The translations under genes and the position numbers were made by a program. Below, one piece after another: positions 62,147 to 64,000 of a stretch of DNA of 64,000 bases. The notes under the pieces are model-generated. The model was not told where the DNA came from, did no database searches, and worked only from the letters and a program-made list of their open reading frames with translations. The first letter of the stretch is position 1, and every line of letters begins with the position of its first letter. This DNA is from Planotetraspora phitsanulokensis. GTDB taxonomy: Bacteria > Actinomycetota > Actinomycetes > Streptosporangiales > Streptosporangiaceae. The stretch is from positions 1 to 64,000 of the forward strand of contig NZ_BOOP01000025.1 of assembly GCF_016863295.1 (NCBI RefSeq), read 5' to 3'.

Positions 62147-63555
62147 TGGGCAACACCACCACCTACGACGTGCGGATCTACAAGACCGAGATCCGCAAAA
62201 ACACAGCAGGGAAGATCACCTCATACCGAGTGCGGTGGACGACAGCCGGCAAGCCATGGAAGAAGAGCTTCCAGAAGCGCGCCCAGGCAGACACCTATCG
62301 AAGCAACCTCGTCACCGCCGCGAGGGACGGCGAGGCATTCAGCCTGGTCACCGGCGAGCCCATCAAGTGGGGGAGGGCCGCTCAAGAGATGAGCTGGTAC
62401 GAATTCGCATGCCGGTTCGCCGACTTCAAATGGAAAGTCGCCTCAGCTAAGTACCGACAAGACATCGCCCGCGCTCTCACCGCAACTACCCCCGCCCTGC
62501 TCACCAGCGACAAGCGGAAACCAGATGACCTGACCCTCCGCACGGCCATGCGCCGATGGGCCTTCAATACCAAACAACGCGACCACGCCGTTGGAGATAT
62601 CGCCGACGCGCTCGTCTGGCTCGCCGACAACACCGCACCCGTGTCCGCTCTTGCCGAGGCCGCGACCGTCCGCGCCATGCTCGACACCGCCAGCACACGA
62701 CTGGACGGAAAGCAGGCAGCCACCAGCACGATCCGCCGAAACAAAACCATCCTGCAAAACGCTCTCGACTACGCCGTTGAGCTGGAGCTCCTGACCACGA
62801 ATCCGATCAAGTCACTCAAGTGGAAGGCACCCCAGGTCACCCACGAGGTGGACCGGCGAAGCGTGGTCAACCATGCCCAGGCTCGCCGCCTACTAGCCGC
62901 CGTCGAAGCCCAGAAACCCAGCGGAAAACGCCTGGTCGCCTTCTTCGCCACCATGTATTACGCGGCATTGCGCCCCGAGGAAGTCGTCAACCTCCGCGAG
63001 GACAACGTCACCCTCCCCGATCTCATCTGGAACCCCAAAACAGAGCAGACGGAAGAGCCTGCCGACGACTGGGGAGAACTCCATTTCGCCAGCGCCGCAC
63101 CGTTCGCCGGCCGTGAGTGGACAGATGACGGCAACCCCCGAGAGGAACGGTCACTTAAGCACCGCGCGAACGGCCACGCCCGCACCGTCCCGTGCCCGCC
63201 GGCACTCACCAAGATTCTCCGCGTCCATCTGGCCGAGTTCGGCGACGGGCACGGTGGGCTACTATTCACCGGCGTGCATGGGGGAGCAGTGCCGGGCATT
63301 ACCTACCGGCGGGTATGGAGTAAAGCCCGCGAAAACGCCCTCAGCGCGATGGAGGCTCGGTCGCCGCTCGCCAAGCGCGTTTACGACCTTCGGCACGCCT
63401 GCGTCTCCACCTGGCTCAACGCCGGAGTTCCCGCCACCCAGGTAGCCGAATGGGCAGGACATAGCGTAGAGGTTTTGCTACGCATCTATGCCCGATGCAT
63501 TGTCGGGCAAGACGCGGTTGCCAAACGTCGGATATCCGAGGCTCTCCGTGAATGA
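62146..63555 (+). CDS. Tyrosine-type site-specific integrase
   Basis: The product is 469 residues. An N-terminal arm-binding and SAM-like region precedes the catalytic domain (about 235-465). Catalytic residues are Arg276 (ALRPEEV), the YDLRHACVS box (Arg416, His417), His439 (AGHS) and nucleophile Tyr448 (LLRIYARC). It should integrate the element at the tRNA-Arg 3' half at 48942 and, with the Xis-like protein, excise it. In AICEs the integrase normally lies beside one attachment site; here no tRNA is found in the 445 bases after it. Confidence 0.95.
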   Translation: MGNTTTYDVRIYKTEIRKNTAGKITSYRVRWTTAGKPWKKSFQKRAQADTYRSNLVTAARDGEAFSLVTGEPIKWGRAAQEMSWYEFACRFADFKWKVASAKYRQDIARALTATTPALLTSDKRKPDDLTLRTAMRRWAFNTKQRDHAVGDIADALVWLADNTAPVSALAEAATVRAMLDTASTRLDGKQAATSTIRRNKTILQNALDYAVELELLTTNPIKSLKWKAPQVTHEVDRRSVVNHAQARRLLAAVEAQKPSGKRLVAFFATMYYAALRPEEVVNLREDNVTLPDLIWNPKTEQTEEPADDWGELHFASAAPFAGREWTDDGNPREERSLKHRANGHARTVPCPPALTKILRVHLAEFGDGHGGLLFTGVHGGAVPGITYRRVWSKARENALSAMEARSPLAKRVYDLRHACVSTWLNAGVPATQVAEWAGHSVEVLLRIYARCIVGQDAVAKRRISEALRE

Positions 63556-63562
63556 CGCGTCC

Positions 63563-64000
63563 TTAGGATCGGTGCCTTCTGCTTCGCAGCGCATAGCGCA
63601 GCGTGCTGGTGAAAGCGGTGAGCTGTTCCACCGTTCCTAGCGCGGCTATACGTTTAACGGCGTAGCCTACAGCTCTATCAGAGAAGTTCTCATGCGCAAC
63701 CCACTTCAGCATTTGGTCAACGTCCACTGATTCACTGGGCAACTTATCATCGCGAATATCGGCGCGCCCTGCGGCGATAGTGGAGCGCTTTAGGTTAGGG
63801 GAACGACTCACTTCAGTGGGGCGAGTTTCTTCACTTGAGGCTAGGGGCAGTTGTTCGATTTCGGATTGCGCCTCAGAGAGGTTTCGAACGCGCCGCACTG
63901 GCCTATTTCCCGTGGGCAGTTCACGCAGCCTCGGGCGATGTTTGGCAAGGAATGATGCACCAAAATCGCTGTGCACCCATGACCAGACTGCATCTTTCTT
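63563..64000 (-). CDS. Unknown protein, 5' end beyond the window
   Basis: The frame is open to the right edge (KKDAVWSWVHSDFGASFLAK before LPTGNRPVRRV), so the visible 145 codons are probably the C-terminal part; GTG 63976 would be an internal start. The product has no recognised domain; a helical segment VDVDQMLKWVAHENFSDRAVG lies near its end. GC content is lower than in the transfer genes. It converges on the integrase with seven bases between and is probably cargo of the element. Confidence 0.6.
   Translation of the reverse strand, partial: KKDAVWSWVHSDFGASFLAKHRPRLRELPTGNRPVRRVRNLSEAQSEIEQLPLASSEETRPTEVSRSPNLKRSTIAAGRADIRDDKLPSESVDVDQMLKWVAHENFSDRAVGYAVKRIAALGTVEQLTAFTSTLRYALRSRRHRS

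Larger units (their letters stand above)
48942..64000. mobile_element. Actinomycete integrative and conjugative element (right end beyond the window)
   Basis: At least 15 kb bounded on the left by the displaced tRNA-Arg 3' half. It holds the full AICE set: GntR regulator with HAD partner, WhiB and zinc-ribbon small proteins, Spd-like membrane proteins, single FtsK-type translocase, PrimPol and DUF3631 replication proteins, excisionase-like HTH and tyrosine integrase, with mostly 1-4-base overlaps between genes from 53422 to 63555. Cargo is a pair of nuclease-like genes at the left and a lower-GC gene at the right. Neither an intact tRNA-Arg nor an att repeat is found between the integrase and base 64000, so the right end lies outside. 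Confidence 0.87.

Overview
The window is high-GC DNA with GTG starts, many 4-base ATGA/GTGA gene overlaps, a WhiB-like protein, an FtsK-type conjugation system and MsiK-dependent-looking sugar uptake. This indicates a mycelial actinobacterium. The protein repertoire would fit Streptosporangiales or a relative, but that placement is inference and nothing seen here fixes the genus.

Bases 1-9400 hold the tail of an Ig-repeat secreted protein, a secreted CocE/NonD-type hydrolase, a membrane acyltransferase, and then a minus-strand operon of intracellular glycosidases (GH20, GH1, GH9) ending in a GNAT acetyltransferase. Divergent from it, 9544-19659 encodes an ABC importer (two permeases and a Tat/lipoprotein binding protein, no ATPase), a ThuA-like protein, a TIM-barrel isomerase/epimerase, an extended SDR, a HutC-type GntR regulator, a SIS-domain protein, a BadF/NAGK-type sugar kinase and a zinc-type dehydrogenase. 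Together these look like one regulon for importing and dismantling a beta-linked, amino-sugar-containing oligosaccharide. Candidate shared operator boxes (TGGTATCT/TGGTATGC) lie in both intergenic control regions.

Bases 19700-28240 carry a shortened RDD protein, a small acidic protein, a minus-strand group of a PucR-type regulator with two large secreted hydrolases, and an ECF sigma factor translationally coupled to a membrane protein. Bases 28500-40171 are a polymorphic-toxin locus: a 2910-residue secreted RHS protein with DNRLRE and golvesin-like modules, a Hint domain and a 147-residue C-terminal toxin; a pentapeptide-like candidate immunity protein; an IS5-type remnant; a frameshifted small gene; and a DUF6881-like fusion. 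Bases 40475-48420 hold a secreted GH27 alpha-galactosidase with NEW3 and NPCBM modules, a FadR-type regulator, a TMEM175-type channel, an orphan sensor kinase and a secreted type-B carboxylesterase.

From 48942 to the right edge lies an actinomycete integrative and conjugative element (AICE). Its left junction is the displaced 3' half of tRNA-Arg(UCU), still followed by its own terminator. Inside are an IS481-type remnant, a convergent pair of paralogous DUF559/Vsr-like nucleases, a Cys-rich mini-protein, a coupled GntR regulator and HAD hydrolase with three 19-bp operator-like repeats, a run of small zinc-ribbon proteins, WhiB, a Spd-like membrane protein, the TraB/FtsK translocase followed by a GCTAGC palindrome array, a C5 cytosine methyltransferase, PrimPol and DUF3631 replication proteins followed by an iteron-like GGGACGGCT region, an excisionase-like HTH protein and a tyrosine integrase. 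The right junction, where an intact tRNA-Arg should be restored, is not in the window.
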